DNA from: an uncultured Flavihumibacter sp.
GTDB taxonomy: Bacteria > Bacteroidota > Bacteroidia > Chitinophagales > Chitinophagaceae
Reading direction: 5' to 3'
Assembly (NCBI GenBank): GCA_902168105.1
Contig: CABHOY010000019.1
Coordinates: 1 to 64,000, forward strand
Length of the DNA stretch: 64,000 bases
Positions 1-9,700 of this stretch are shown piece by piece. Under the pieces are notes generated by a model that was not told the DNA's origin, did not search any database, and worked only from the letters and a program-made list of their open reading frames with translations. A program made the position numbers and the translations under genes. How positions within the stretch are numbered: the first letter of the stretch is position 1; every line of letters starts with the position of its first letter.

Positions 1-316
1 CAGGTGTACTCATGCCACTTAACCACATATAATGTATATGTTGATTAACAACCTCTTCTATTTTACGACTGCTATATATATTATTGATGTAGGAGTAAAC
101 CAGGATTTTTAGCAACATCCGTGGGTGATAGCTACTTGTCCCACCTGGATTATATTGCTGGATTAACTTTGTAATATCAACTTTATCCAAAATATCGTTG
201 ACTGTTCTGACTGGATGATTAGCTGGAATCAGATCATTCAAATCTGGTGGTAACAGCATCTCCTGGTTTTGGTGATTGCTCTTAAATACGACTGATAACG
301 TTTTGCCTCTTGCCAT
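1..316 (-). CDS. IS1182-family transposase, N-terminal part (partial)
   Basis: About 105 codons are readable, from an ATG at 314-316 on the minus strand to the window edge. The protein starts MARGKTLSVVFKSNHQNQ and continues with LPPDLNDLIPANHPVRTV and YHPRMLLKILVYSYINNIYS. This is the DUF772-type N-terminal domain of IS1182/IS5-like transposases, including the conserved YHP-ML-KIL-Y segment. The DDE catalytic domain lies outside the window, so I cannot tell whether the copy is intact. An AAGGAG sequence lies directly before the ATG. The frame has no stop in the visible part. Confidence 0.85.
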   Translation of the reverse strand, partial: MARGKTLSVVFKSNHQNQEMLLPPDLNDLIPANHPVRTVNDILDKVDITKLIQQYNPGGTSSYHPRMLLKILVYSYINNIYSSRKIEEVVNQHIHYMWLSGMSTP

Positions 317-392
317 ACTCCTTATAACAAAATAAGCATCATATGGTTAACAAAAAGGCTCCTTTTTATTTTAAAAAACTGCATAAAATCGA

Positions 393-424
393 GAAGCCGT
401 CCCAATTACTTTTGAGACGGCTTC
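393..424. repeat. Hairpin at the insertion-sequence end
   Basis: Nine-base arms (GAAGCCGTC and GACGGCTTC) flank a 14-base spacer. The structure lies between the transposase start and the next gene. It is probably part of the IS terminus and may also stop readthrough transcription into or out of the element. Confidence 0.55.
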
Positions 425-493
425 TTCATTTGTCTGGCCGTTAGCTTTCCGAAGGAGGTTATCGCATTATGTATACACCTTCTTTTCCAAAAG

Positions 494-1081
494 TTAACCG
501 GATATCTTTTCGCTATTATCTAAAGTCCTGACCTTGCTTAATAAGAGATGTATCTTTACAGATATCGCCGCGTAAAAACCCATCGTAAGCATATATACAA
601 CAAATTCCCAGCTATAAACAGGCGGCGTATTCGCTGTCCGGCTTAACATCTCATCAATAGCGGTAAATGGCATTGGATACATGCCATCTGGCAAGGAAGG
701 TCGCCTCTGTACGCTGGAAATTGCACTTATATGTGTGACTGCAGCTACTATTAAGCTATAAAGCAACAGGTTGTAAAAAAGGATGATCCATATTTCAAGT
801 CTCAACGTAAAATGCTTCCGTCCAGGATAAGCGTATCCCCATATAAATAGCGGAATGGTACATATCATCAACAAGCATATTGAAGATATGACAAGATAGG
901 TGTCTCCGTCTGTAATAGCGATCTTTCCCCATATCCAGACAGGAAACAACCGGTAGAAAAGCTCCGGCGGCCGCACCAGCGGACTAATAGCATAGCATCC
1001 TAATCCGACAAAGAGAATGCAGGCCAGGAGCATAGTATATAGAGATATTCTTTTTCTAAGGATATCCGTTGTAATATTCAT
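494..1081 (-). CDS. Hypothetical multi-pass membrane protein
   Basis: I do not recognise the family. The protein is about 195 residues with four hydrophobic segments: near residues 15-35 (LLACILFVGLGCYAI), 65-82 (LVISSICLLMICTIPLFIW), 98-118 (WIILFYNLLLYSLIVAAV) and 160-183 (FVVYMLTMGFYAAISVKIHLLL). It is probably an inner-membrane protein. A GTG at 1085-1087 could add two residues; I chose the ATG at 1079-1081. It lies about 30 bases downstream of the gene for a small zinc-ribbon-like protein on the same strand, so the two are probably co-transcribed. Confidence 0.65.
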   Translation of the reverse strand: MNITTDILRKRISLYTMLLACILFVGLGCYAISPLVRPPELFYRLFPVWIWGKIAITDGDTYLVISSICLLMICTIPLFIWGYAYPGRKHFTLRLEIWIILFYNLLLYSLIVAAVTHISAISSVQRRPSLPDGMYPMPFTAIDEMLSRTANTPPVYSWEFVVYMLTMGFYAAISVKIHLLLSKVRTLDNSEKISG

Positions 1082-1111
1082 GAGCACAGTTTATTAAAAG
1101 ATTAACGCAGC

Positions 1112-1453
1112 TCAATGCCAGTCATGAAAGCAGAAACGGCATTGACGAGCATCGGGTGTTCTCGTAATTAATTTGCACTCAGGGCAAAGATTTAAAGATA
1201 ACTCTTCCCGATGATCGTTCCATATTCGCTTAACAATTCTATCTTTCAGTGCTTCACTACCATCCGCTATCATGCTAAGTATTTTAGGATCATCACTCAT
1301 CCATCCTTTCTCCCGCATCATCGAAAGCATAGATTCGGACTGTGTCTTAAGACTATACATGACCGTTTTTCTTGCCATTGCTTCATCATCGGTCATAAAC
1401 CTTCCAGAGTACCGATAAATATAGTCTTCAAGTTCAGGGTACAGGCTATCCAT
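1112..1453 (-). CDS. Small hypothetical protein with C-terminal Cys-rich motif
   Basis: A 113-residue protein, mostly charged and helical, ending with NLCPECKLITRTPDARQCRFCFHDWH. The two Cys-X2-Cys pairs (CPEC and CRFC) could bind one zinc ion as a ribbon, which is inferred from the motif only. No signal peptide or membrane segment is visible. It is the first gene of a likely two-gene unit with the membrane protein downstream. Family and role are unknown. The ATG at the 1453 end follows a clear non-coding gap. Confidence 0.65.
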   Translation of the reverse strand: MDSLYPELEDYIYRYSGRFMTDDEAMARKTVMYSLKTQSESMLSMMREKGWMSDDPKILSMIADGSEALKDRIVKRIWNDHREELSLNLCPECKLITRTPDARQCRFCFHDWH

Positions 1454-1527
1454 TTTGTATTGACTTAATAAAAAATTGACTTATTGTTTAAACACGACTA
1501 CGACAACAATAAAACATCTCTATTTTT

Positions 1528-3492
1528 CTACTCTCCTTTATTATCAGCTGCAGATGTATTATCATTACTAAGAACCATCGCCTTTTTAATCATTTGTATA
1601 AACTCAGCCCTGTATCCTTCCTTATCTTCTCCCTTCGCTCCTTCTGCGAGGGACAATGCCTGTTTATAACTTGCCTGACCTTTATGACTGGAATTCCGCA
1701 GTAATAGTCCAAATGTCGCTACAGCTGCTGCAATCCTGAAATCATCCGGCGCCTGGTAGATGTCTTTAGGTTTCCAGGGCATCACATCGGTGATCAACTT
1801 ACTTGAATCTACCCGGGGTTGCTTATAACGTAATTTTACCGTAAGTACTTCTCCGGTATATCCGCCGGAAAGGATCTGCTGCTGATATTTCAGTGTATCC
1901 ACTTCCGGCTTTCCGCTTTTATTCTTATTGCCGGCGGGAATGATCTCGTATAATGCTGTTACAGTATGACCAACGCCCATATCACCGGCATCCTTCTTAT
2001 CGTCATTGAAATCTTTATCCTGCAGCAACCTGTTCTCATATCCTATCAGGCGGTATGACTGTACATACTTGGGATTAAACTCCAGTTGTAATTTCACATC
2101 TTTGGCGATGGTGAATAATGTGCCACCAAATTCTGTTACAAAAATGCGACGGGCTTCTTCAAAGTTGTCAATGTAGGCATAATTGCCATTTCCTTTGTCT
2201 GCCAGCAATTCCAGTTTGGAATCTTTATAATTGCCCATTCCGAATCCTAACACTGACAAATAGATACCGCTGTTCCGCTGACTTTCTATAAGCTTTTCAA
2301 GTTCTTTATTATCGGATACACCTACATTGAAATCGCCATCGGTAGCCAGGATGATCCTGTTGTTACCCTTTGCAATAAGTGCATCAGCAGCAGTTTTGTA
2401 TGCCAGCTGAATTCCTTCTCCTCCGGCAGTTGAACCTCCGGCCTCCAGGTGTTCCAATGCATCCAGGATCTTCTTTTTCTCACTGCCTGATGTAGAGGGA
2501 AGCACAACTCCTGCTGCACCTGCATATACTACAATGGCTACTTTATCGGATGGTCTTAATTGCTGTACCAATACCTTAAGCGCTTGTTTCACAAGTGGCA
2601 ATTTGTTCTGCTCACTCATAGAACCAGATACATCAAGTAGAAATACAATATTGGCGGCGGGGAGGTTCTTTAAAGGTATTTCTTTCGCTTTCAGCCCGAT
2701 CTTCACAAGTTGATGCGCAGGCTCCCAGGGGCAGCTGGCCATATCTGTATATATTGTAACAGGATCATTACCAGTTGGACTTTTATAGTTGTAGTCGAAA
2801 TAATTGATCATCTCTTCTATCCTTACAGCATCTGCTGGCGGCAAATCTCCATTGTTGAGAAATCTACGGACATTAGAATAGGATGCCTTGTCCACATCTA
2901 TTGAAAAAGTACTCAAAGGCTTATCCTTGGCGGTATGAAAATCATTTTCACTGATTGCCTCATAATCTTCTTCATTCTCTATCGCCGCATTACCATTTGC
3001 TCCCTGAGGCATCACTTTAATCTTACGTGCGCGGAAGTACCCGTCACCTGAAGTTATAGCAACGCCTGGCGCCTTTCCGTATAGTGCAGTTGCTACATTT
3101 TGTTGGCTGCCAGAAGGGGCTGATAGACTGTAGTCCAAACTTTTATTTTCTCTTCTGACGCCTAATGCCGTTACAACAACATCTTGTAATTCTTTCTGAG
3201 CAGACTGCATTATTACAACCAGCGTATCCAATTTTGCATTGACCGCTATTTCCTGCTTTATACATCCGACAAAGGAAAACTCGAGTGTAACATTTCCCTT
3301 CGGAAGTGTTATGGCAAATGTCCCAAACTCGTTTGTAGGAACACCGTTAGATGTGCCCTTAATTACGACAGATGCCCCTGGAAGAGGATCCCGGTTGCTA
3401 TCCATTACAATTCCTCTAAGCGTACGTTGTGCATGTAGTTGCAGACTCACTAATCCTGCCAGTAGTAAGAGGTAATACTTTAATTTATTCAT
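1528..3492 (-). CDS. VWA-domain protein with SusC-like N-terminus (YfbK-like)
   Basis: A 654-residue exported protein. The signal peptide is MNKLKYYLLLLAGLVSLQLHAQ. Residues about 23-105 form a CarboxypepD_reg-like beta sandwich (GIVMDSNRDPLPGASVVIKG). Then comes LQDVVVTALGVRRENKSLDY and a stretch with GKAPGVAITSG, which closely resemble the TonB-box/plug start of SusC outer-membrane transporters. From about residue 190 it is a YfbK-type protein: the von Willebrand N-terminal domain (FSIDVDKASYSNVRRFLNNG), the VWA domain with MIDAS residues D287, S289 and S291 in DVSGSMS, and a C-terminal DUF3520-like region. The VWA half is typical of secreted metal-dependent adhesion or binding modules. No transporter barrel is present, so this is a chimera and not a transporter. 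It appears monocistronic. Confidence 0.85.
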   Translation of the reverse strand: MNKLKYYLLLLAGLVSLQLHAQRTLRGIVMDSNRDPLPGASVVIKGTSNGVPTNEFGTFAITLPKGNVTLEFSFVGCIKQEIAVNAKLDTLVVIMQSAQKELQDVVVTALGVRRENKSLDYSLSAPSGSQQNVATALYGKAPGVAITSGDGYFRARKIKVMPQGANGNAAIENEEDYEAISENDFHTAKDKPLSTFSIDVDKASYSNVRRFLNNGDLPPADAVRIEEMINYFDYNYKSPTGNDPVTIYTDMASCPWEPAHQLVKIGLKAKEIPLKNLPAANIVFLLDVSGSMSEQNKLPLVKQALKVLVQQLRPSDKVAIVVYAGAAGVVLPSTSGSEKKKILDALEHLEAGGSTAGGEGIQLAYKTAADALIAKGNNRIILATDGDFNVGVSDNKELEKLIESQRNSGIYLSVLGFGMGNYKDSKLELLADKGNGNYAYIDNFEEARRIFVTEFGGTLFTIAKDVKLQLEFNPKYVQSYRLIGYENRLLQDKDFNDDKKDAGDMGVGHTVTALYEIIPAGNKNKSGKPEVDTLKYQQQILSGGYTGEVLTVKLRYKQPRVDSSKLITDVMPWKPKDIYQAPDDFRIAAAVATFGLLLRNSSHKGQASYKQALSLAEGAKGEDKEGYRAEFIQMIKKAMVLSNDNTSAADNKGE

Positions 3493-3580
3493 TCGGTATA
3501 GTTTGGAATATGATGCCAGTAAGTTTAATTTTCCATAAACATATTAAATAATATAACATGTTTCATAAAGAGTTTAAGCA

Positions 3581-3730
3581 TTAGCGCGTTGAATCAGACA
3601 TGGCGGAAAAATCGATCACTTTCTTCTGACAACTCAGACAAAAACGTCCGTTATTTTCAGGAAGCATCTTGTTCCAGACTTCAGTACAAGGTTCAGGCAT
3701 ATTAATTTTCAATGACTTGCGATTACCCAT
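3581..3730 (-). CDS. Short protein of the FCxxC-K-V-DFSxMSD type (49 aa)
   Basis: A 49-codon frame from an ATG at 3728-3730, not overlapped by any other gene. It contains MPEPCTEVWNKMLP, then GRFCLSCQKKVIDFSAMSD. From memory this matches the N-terminal signature of a Bacteroidota family (Met-Pro-x-Pro-Cys, Trp, Met-x-Pro, FCxxCxKxVxDFSxMSD) that usually continues into a longer carboxypeptidase-regulatory-like or energy-transducer protein. Here it stops right after the motif, so it is either a natural mini-version or a truncated remnant. The three cysteines could bind metal, which is inference. It lies upstream of, and on the same strand as, the VWA protein gene. Confidence 0.55.
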   Translation of the reverse strand: MGNRKSLKINMPEPCTEVWNKMLPENNGRFCLSCQKKVIDFSAMSDSTR

Positions 3731-3977
3731 AGGTGATCTTATTTGGTTTCGTCCCCATGATGCAGCTTCAGGAATAATTCCATAAGCTTTGAGATCTTAT
3801 AACTTTCGATATTATCCAAACCCGATTCGACTGACATTAACCATCGTCAAATACTACCCGAATCACCTTTGAACATATTGCAATGCCATTCGTGTCTGTC
3901 TTAGACAACCTCTAATCACTCCCATAGACACGTTCCTCAGATTATGGTAATTTTATATCTCATCAAATTCATCGCTG

Positions 3978-4733
3978 ATGGCAAGACAAACATCCATCAT
4001 CCCTTTTACCGGCAAACTCGGTAATCTCATAGGTTATGAGCGCAATGGCCAGTACTTCCTGCGCAGCATGCCTGAAGTAGTACGGCAAACGGTCGCCACC
4101 CGGCGCGCAGCTTATCGTTTCGGTCAGGCCAGCAGGAAAGGCGCCCTTATCCGGCATGCATTTTATGGTGACCTGGATATCCCCTGTGATAGCGGCCATA
4201 TCAATCGCCTCAACAGGGTGCTCATCGCAGCAGGTAGTAATTACGCTGCTATAAAAGGCTTCCGGTTCAATCAGCATGCAGGAATAGATCGCTTCTTTAC
4301 CATAGCGCCTAAACTCTTCAGGAATAACACATTGCATATTCCCCCGCAAACCCTGGCCCGATACAAAGGCATCACTGCATTAGAAGTAAAGGTAATTGCA
4401 ACCCGTATTGCATTCACGTCACGCCAGGTGGGCAATGTAGAAGCTGTTACGCTGAAGATCGATGTCAACAAACCTTTCGAAGGAATAAACATTCCATTAG
4501 ATGTAACCGGGGACGGAACGCTTGTAGTCACCCTGCAGGTAAGGGGTATACATGAAGATTGCACATCCTGCAACAGGCAATACCTGGCGGCTGATATTAT
4601 TGCCGTGGCAACGCCACAAGCAGCAGGCTGTATGAATAACCATAGCTATCCTCAGATTACCATATTACAATCCCGGACAGCTCCACATCATACATATGCA
4701 CGCGCATATCAGCCAATAATCCAACGGGAATAG
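3978..4733 (+). CDS. Conserved hypothetical protein (MARQ-type)
   Basis: A 251-residue protein beginning MARQTSIIPFTGKLGNLIGY, with RRAAYRFGQASRKGALIRHA at about residues 42-61. Short proteins of this build (a beta-hairpin start with Gly-x-Leu-Gly, then a basic Arg-rich helix) are common as uncharacterised proteins in Chitinophaga-like genomes. I know no function. No signal peptide or membrane segment is visible. The C-terminal half is beta-rich (LKIDVNKPFEGINIPLDVTG) with a Cys-x2-Cys at CTSC. The protein at 50193-50756 shares the N-terminal layout. It is monocistronic, with nothing clear upstream. Confidence 0.65.
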   Translation: MARQTSIIPFTGKLGNLIGYERNGQYFLRSMPEVVRQTVATRRAAYRFGQASRKGALIRHAFYGDLDIPCDSGHINRLNRVLIAAGSNYAAIKGFRFNQHAGIDRFFTIAPKLFRNNTLHIPPQTLARYKGITALEVKVIATRIAFTSRQVGNVEAVTLKIDVNKPFEGINIPLDVTGDGTLVVTLQVRGIHEDCTSCNRQYLAADIIAVATPQAAGCMNNHSYPQITILQSRTAPHHTYARAYQPIIQRE

Positions 4734-5055
4734 ACCCTTACCTTCAGAGATGAATTATTGATGAATAAGACTTATGCCCCCTTTCTTTTAATATTATATA
4801 TCTCTCTGTAGCTACAGCATAGCCCTGAAGCTGTTCTCTCATTGCCAGTTCATAGGCCAACACCTCCTTTTATTAAATTTAGTCGCAACTATACAACAGG
4901 AGATCACTACCGTATCAACTCCACCTCTGCTCCATGTTTATCCCTGCTATACAAGCATTTTCTACTAACACACGCCCTACAATCAGTCAGATATGTCCGC
5001 TTCAACAATTTCTTTTATTACCTTTACATTGCGAATACCAAAGCAATCCCTTACT
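4734..5055. other. Intergenic stretch without a supported gene
   Basis: About 320 bases between two plus-strand genes. The only notable item is a strong AAAAGGAGG on the minus strand near 4867-4875, but the ATG after it opens a frame of only four codons. I see no convincing gene or RNA. Confidence 0.4.
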
Positions 5056-5490
5056 ATGAAGCCATATTTACTCTTGTTTCCTTTCCTTACCATTGCTATG
5101 ACCTGCTTATGGCTACATCATACCGCTCAAGAGAAAATTGCCGTTAATAACCGGACTATCGAAAGGCTCAAAAAAGCAACAATCCAGTATGTACCACTCG
5201 CTACCAAAGCGCCTGTAGTGGTCAGCTGTGACCAATTACGGACAGTGTTTGGGAAGAAATTAAACACAGTGGTAATTGCCGATCAGCAAAAGCTTAAAGA
5301 AATAGCTACCTTATTCAGAAATGCTAATTCCGCCAAAGACCGCATGCTGAATGTCCGCGTTAAATTTATTCTTCAGTACACCGAACATACTGAAACCTAC
5401 TGCATGGATAGGGAAGGCACACTGGAAGGATACGATTTCCGCTGGGATCCCAAAATCGTGAAATGGTTCAAACAGGAAATAGAGAGGTAA
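5056..5490 (+). CDS. Hypothetical membrane-anchored small protein
   Basis: From the ATG at 5056 the protein has 144 residues and starts MKPYLLLFPFLTIAMTCLWL, a single N-terminal hydrophobic segment that is either a signal anchor or an uncleaved signal peptide. A longer frame starts at 4993, but its extra 21 residues (MSASTISFITFTLRIPKQSLT) would bury the signal. The rest is soluble and mixed alpha/beta, with KLNTVVIADQQKLKEIATLF and a C-terminal GYDFRWDPKIVKWFKQEIER. I do not recognise the family. Confidence 0.55.
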   Translation: MKPYLLLFPFLTIAMTCLWLHHTAQEKIAVNNRTIERLKKATIQYVPLATKAPVVVSCDQLRTVFGKKLNTVVIADQQKLKEIATLFRNANSAKDRMLNVRVKFILQYTEHTETYCMDREGTLEGYDFRWDPKIVKWFKQEIER

Positions 5491-5575
5491 TCTTTCATCC
5501 TCTTCGGAGAAACTTAAACGCTACTTTATCTCCCTTAAAATAAAACACTCAAAAAACTAGCAATACGAATATCGT

Positions 5576-5597
5576 ATTACTTCACTTTTGAAGTAAT
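5576..5597. terminator. Convergent stem-loop overlapping a stop codon
   Basis: Perfect 9-base arms (ATTACTTCA and TGAAGTAAT) around a CTTT loop, preceded by a second small hairpin at 5562-5578. It lies between the plus-strand gene ending at 5490 and the minus-strand gene ending at 5582, whose stop codon lies in the stem. This is the position expected for a two-way terminator. U-tracts are weak. Confidence 0.4.
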
Positions 5598-6358
5598 AAA
5601 GCTATTGGAGCGTAGCCGTCACAGAAATGACTGATAAAAAAGCTGTTGTTCTTACGCAGCCTTTCAAATAGAAGGTTGCCTTTTGCATCTATTACACCGT
5701 CTTTGTCAGGCTTCTTCGGTTCATAGTTGTTTGTATACACAGTAGCGAAACCATCATAGAAGGTATTAATTTCATTATATTTCCCAAATGGCACTACGAA
5801 TTTCCCCGTTGTATCAATTACCCCAACCTGTGGCATTCCATACTGGTTTAATGTTGACAGGTCCTTAACAATTGCCACTCCACAATCGAAAATCTGAATA
5901 GACGAGAACAGGGTGTCAACAATCAACTGTTTTGACTGGATATCAATGATTCCCCGTTTATCTGTAATAGTCGTTACGATCGCTTTCCTGTCATTTAGAA
6001 AGGACAGCTGCTTATACCCAGACGGCAATACAGTTTCACCTTTTTTATCTATAAAAGACGGTATACCATCATTATAAGCGACTGCAATGCCATGGCTGAA
6101 ACTTCCCGCATAATCGTACCTGGGCGCTATAACAAATTTCCCGGTTCTATTTATAAAACCATAGTGCCCATTCAATCGTACGGCGGCAAGGCCTTCTGAA
6201 AAATCACCGCCGCTCAGGAAAACAGGTTTGATCACCGTTTTTCCCCTATTGCTTATATACCCTACTTTATCATTTTGTGTAATCTTGAAAAGTGGCCGCG
6301 TCTGTCCCGAGACGAAGTTGACTACCAATAAAAAGGAGACAATTAAACTATATTTCAT
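5582..6358 (-). CDS. WG-repeat protein, exported
   Basis: A 258-residue protein with signal peptide MKYSLIVSFLLVVNFVSGQ. Several WG (KWG-type) beta repeats follow: NDKVGYISNRGKTVIKPVF, LNGHYGFINRTGKFVIAPRY and GVIDTTGKFVVPFG. The repeated pattern is Gly-Tyr/Phe-Ile, then Gly-Lys, then Val-Ile-x-Pro, spaced about 45 residues. WG repeats form beta-sheet binding surfaces of mostly unknown partner. A related, longer protein is encoded at the window end (62761-64000). The ATG is at 6356-6358. No operon partner is seen. Confidence 0.8.
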   Translation of the reverse strand: MKYSLIVSFLLVVNFVSGQTRPLFKITQNDKVGYISNRGKTVIKPVFLSGGDFSEGLAAVRLNGHYGFINRTGKFVIAPRYDYAGSFSHGIAVAYNDGIPSFIDKKGETVLPSGYKQLSFLNDRKAIVTTITDKRGIIDIQSKQLIVDTLFSSIQIFDCGVAIVKDLSTLNQYGMPQVGVIDTTGKFVVPFGKYNEINTFYDGFATVYTNNYEPKKPDKDGVIDAKGNLLFERLRKNNSFFISHFCDGYAPIALLLQK

Positions 6359-6707
6359 AAAAGGATTTGGTCAGGGAATTGCCTAAAGTTACTAAATTTC
6401 TACTGCGTATATCTTCTATATACACCTGCGTATATCCACACTATCGGTGTTCGAAATGTAGCAGCATCCACCCGGGGGATCCATCACTGCATTTCCCCCC
6501 TGATCCACCTACCATAAAGGCACACCTAAGACAGAGGCCGGTTTCCAAAAATCAGCCCCACAGGGATAGGAGGAGCTCACCACTTCAGATCAAATATTTC
6601 GTACATCATATCATCTACGTATTGCAGATCGGTACAATTACAATCGCAGGGAATTAAACTACATTTATAGAGATAACCCTAGATTTCACCATTAATCTAA
6701 ACCGCAC
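6359..6707. other. Intergenic region between divergent genes
   Basis: About 350 bases between the divergently transcribed WG-repeat gene and the metalloprotease gene. It must hold both promoters. I see no exact copy of the Bacteroidota TTTG/TAnnTTTG promoter and no gene. Confidence 0.4.
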
Positions 6708-9700
6708 ATGAGCAAAGTTTTACTATTTGTCACTGCATTGCTATGCAGTACAATGTCGTTTGCCCAGGATTACTGGAGGCCACATACAGATGCCACCAGG
6801 ATCACTACCGACAAAGCTGTAGCCCGGCTTGCATTCCCTACTAACTTCAAATTATTCGACCTTAATCTTGCCCCTTTAAGGAACGAAGTATTCAGAGCTG
6901 TAGGTAATACATCAGCCCACACAATTATCTCTCTGCCTAACGCAGACGGACAAATTGAGCAGTTCGAAATTGTAGAAGCATCTAATTTCGAACCCGCATT
7001 ACAGGCTAAATTTCCGGAAATAAGATCATTCTCCGGAAGAGGCATTACCGACAAAAATGCCACGTTAAAGTTGAGCGTTTCCCCACAGGGAATACAATCA
7101 ATGGTCTTCCGCACAGGAAAGGAAAATGAATTCATTGAGCCTTATTCTGCCGACCACACCGTTTACACGGTATTCAAAAAACAACCGAGGACTTTACCAT
7201 GGAAGTGTTCTACTCCGGAAGAACAACTGGCAAACAATATAGCCAGGCAGCTGCCTGACGTAAATGCCAGGTCAACCGGCGACATGAAAACACTACGACT
7301 GGCCCAATCGGTTACTGCTGAATACTCCAATTATTTCGGCGCTACAAGTCCTTCGCAGATCTCATTGGTGCTGGCAGCTATCAATGCTACGCTTACACGT
7401 TCCAATGGTGTTTATGAAAAGGACCTGGCCATCCATCTTAACCTGATCGCAGCAAGCACCAAAGTGATCTTTTTCAATGCTTCATCAGATCCATATTCTG
7501 TTGCCAGCCAGGGCGCCGGCGGAGCGTGGAACGGTGAGTTACAGAATACGCTCACTGATTCGATCGGTGAAGCGAATTATGACATCGGTCACCTCTTCGG
7601 TGCATCCGGTGGTGGTGGTAACGCAGGTTGTATAGGTTGTATCTGCGTCAACAATCAAAAAGGAAGTGGCTTCACTTCCCCTGCCGATGCCATTCCACAG
7701 GGTGATAACTTCGATATCGATTATGTCGTGCATGAAGTAGGTCACCAGTTAGGTGCTAACCATACCTTCTCAATGGGCAACGAAGGTACAGGCGTTAATG
7801 TGGAACCTGGTTCAGGCATTACCATTATGGGTTATGCCGGTATTACCAGCCAGGACCTAGCTCCACATTCCATTGATATTTTCCATGCCGTTTCTATCGG
7901 ACAGATCCAGTCCAATCTTTCTGGCAAGACTTGTCCGGTAACTACCGTTATATCCGGTAATAATGCAACTCCTGTTGTCAATGGCGGTGGTAACTTTACC
8001 ATTCCTATCAGCACTCCGTTCGCACTCACCGGTTCAGCTACCGATGCCAATGCCGGCGATGTACTGACCTATTGCTGGGAGCAAAAAGATAATGCTACAT
8101 CATCACAAACAGGAAATAGTAGTGTGGCCAGCCCTACCAAAACAACCGGTCCTAACTGGATCTCATATGCCCCTACTACATCGCCAACAAGGTACTTCCC
8201 GAAACTGGCGACTATTCTTGCAGGTGGTTTAGTATCCGGCCCATTGCCAGGTGGCGATGCAGTAGCTAATACCGAAGCATTGAGTTCCGTTGCAAGAAAT
8301 TTAGGTTTCAGGTTAACTGTAAGGGATAATGCTCCTTATAGTTCTACAGCACCTGTGAGCATCGGCCAGACTAATTTTGCGGATGTAACAGTGACCATTA
8401 GCAGCTCGTCAGGACCGTTCGCAGTAACTGCTCCTAATACAGGTGTAACATGGGCTGGTAATTCATCGCAAACAATAACATGGAGCGTAGCGAATACAAC
8501 TGCTTCACCAGTTAGTTGCGCCAATGTAAAGATCTCTATCTCTACCGACGGAGGCAATACATTCAGCACATTAGTAGCAAGCACCCCTAACGACGGCAGC
8601 GAAGCGGTAACCATTCCAAATACTGCTACTACAACAGCAAGAATAAAAGTGGAGGCCGTAGGAAATATTTTCTTTGATATTTCCAATGCTAACTTCACTA
8701 TCACGTCAGGCTCTTCCTGCGCTTCTCCGGGCGGCTTAACTGCTTCTGCTATTACTACTACTTCAGCTACAGTAGGATGGACGGCAGTAAGCGGCGCTGT
8801 ATCATATGATGTGGATTATAAATCAACCGCATCTGCTACATGGATCAATGCTGCAACAGCAACAACAGCTGTTACTACAGGCTTAACAGGCCTTACATCC
8901 GGCACTACTTACGATTACAGGGTAAGAACTAATTGCAGCAGCGGCAGCAGTACCTATTCAGCTTCACAGTTTACAACCACGCCACTGGTTACCTGTGGCA
9001 CACCAACCGGCTTAAACAGCACGACGGTGACAACTGCAGGTGCTACCGTTAGCTGGACATCTGTAAGCGGCGCCCTGAGTTACGATGTAGACTTCAAAGC
9101 TAATTCATCGTCAACATGGACCAATGCCGTAACAGGAACCAGTTCTACATCCGCTACTTTAAGCGGATTAACATCAGGCACATTATATGATTGGAGAGTA
9201 AGAGCTACCTGTTCAGGCGGCAACGGTGCATATGCTACAGCACAATTCACCACGCTGACTACAACCTGCGCAAATACATTGGATAATTCAACCAATGGAA
9301 CAACCGGTGGTGCTGCAACTATTCCATTTAACACCGATGTTACAGGGCTCATTACACCAAGTGGCGATATCGATCATTATAAGTTTGTCATCAGTTCCCG
9401 TGGTAGTATTACTATTACATTGGGCACACTGCCTGGCGACTATGACCTGAAACTGCTGAACAGCGCCGGTAACCAGGTTGCTATTTCTCAGTTGGGCGGC
9501 ACAAGCAGTGAAACTATTACCAGGACCGTTAACCCGGGCACTTATTATGCACAGGTGTTTGGTTACAACGGAGCCAATAGTTCCACCTCTTGTTATACAT
9601 TACGTGTACAATTAGGTACTGCCAGTCGTAGCACCGATGAAGCTATTACCACCGATGCACAAAAAGTGATCGTATTCCCGAACCCTGCTAAAGACATGGT

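Larger units (their letters stand above)
1..426 (-). mobile_element. End of an IS1182-family insertion sequence (cut by the window edge)
   Basis: This is the 5' end of an insertion sequence on the minus strand. It holds the transposase start (next entry) and, upstream of it, a hairpin with arms at 393-401 and 416-424. Read on the minus strand, the hairpin contains GTCTCAAAAG, which resembles the terminal inverted repeats I remember for IS1182-type elements of Bacteroidota. The outer boundary near 426 is inferred from this hairpin. No target duplication can be checked because the other end is outside the window. Confidence 0.6.

Noticed and set aside
4742..4875. Strong AGGAGG on the minus strand with a following short frame
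   Set aside because: The ATG after it opens only four codons, and a GTG-started frame of about 40 codons has no recognisable family.
8709..9260. Repeated Thr/Ser-rich DNA in the metalloprotease gene as a separate repeat
   Set aside because: It is explained by two FN3 domains encoded one after the other.
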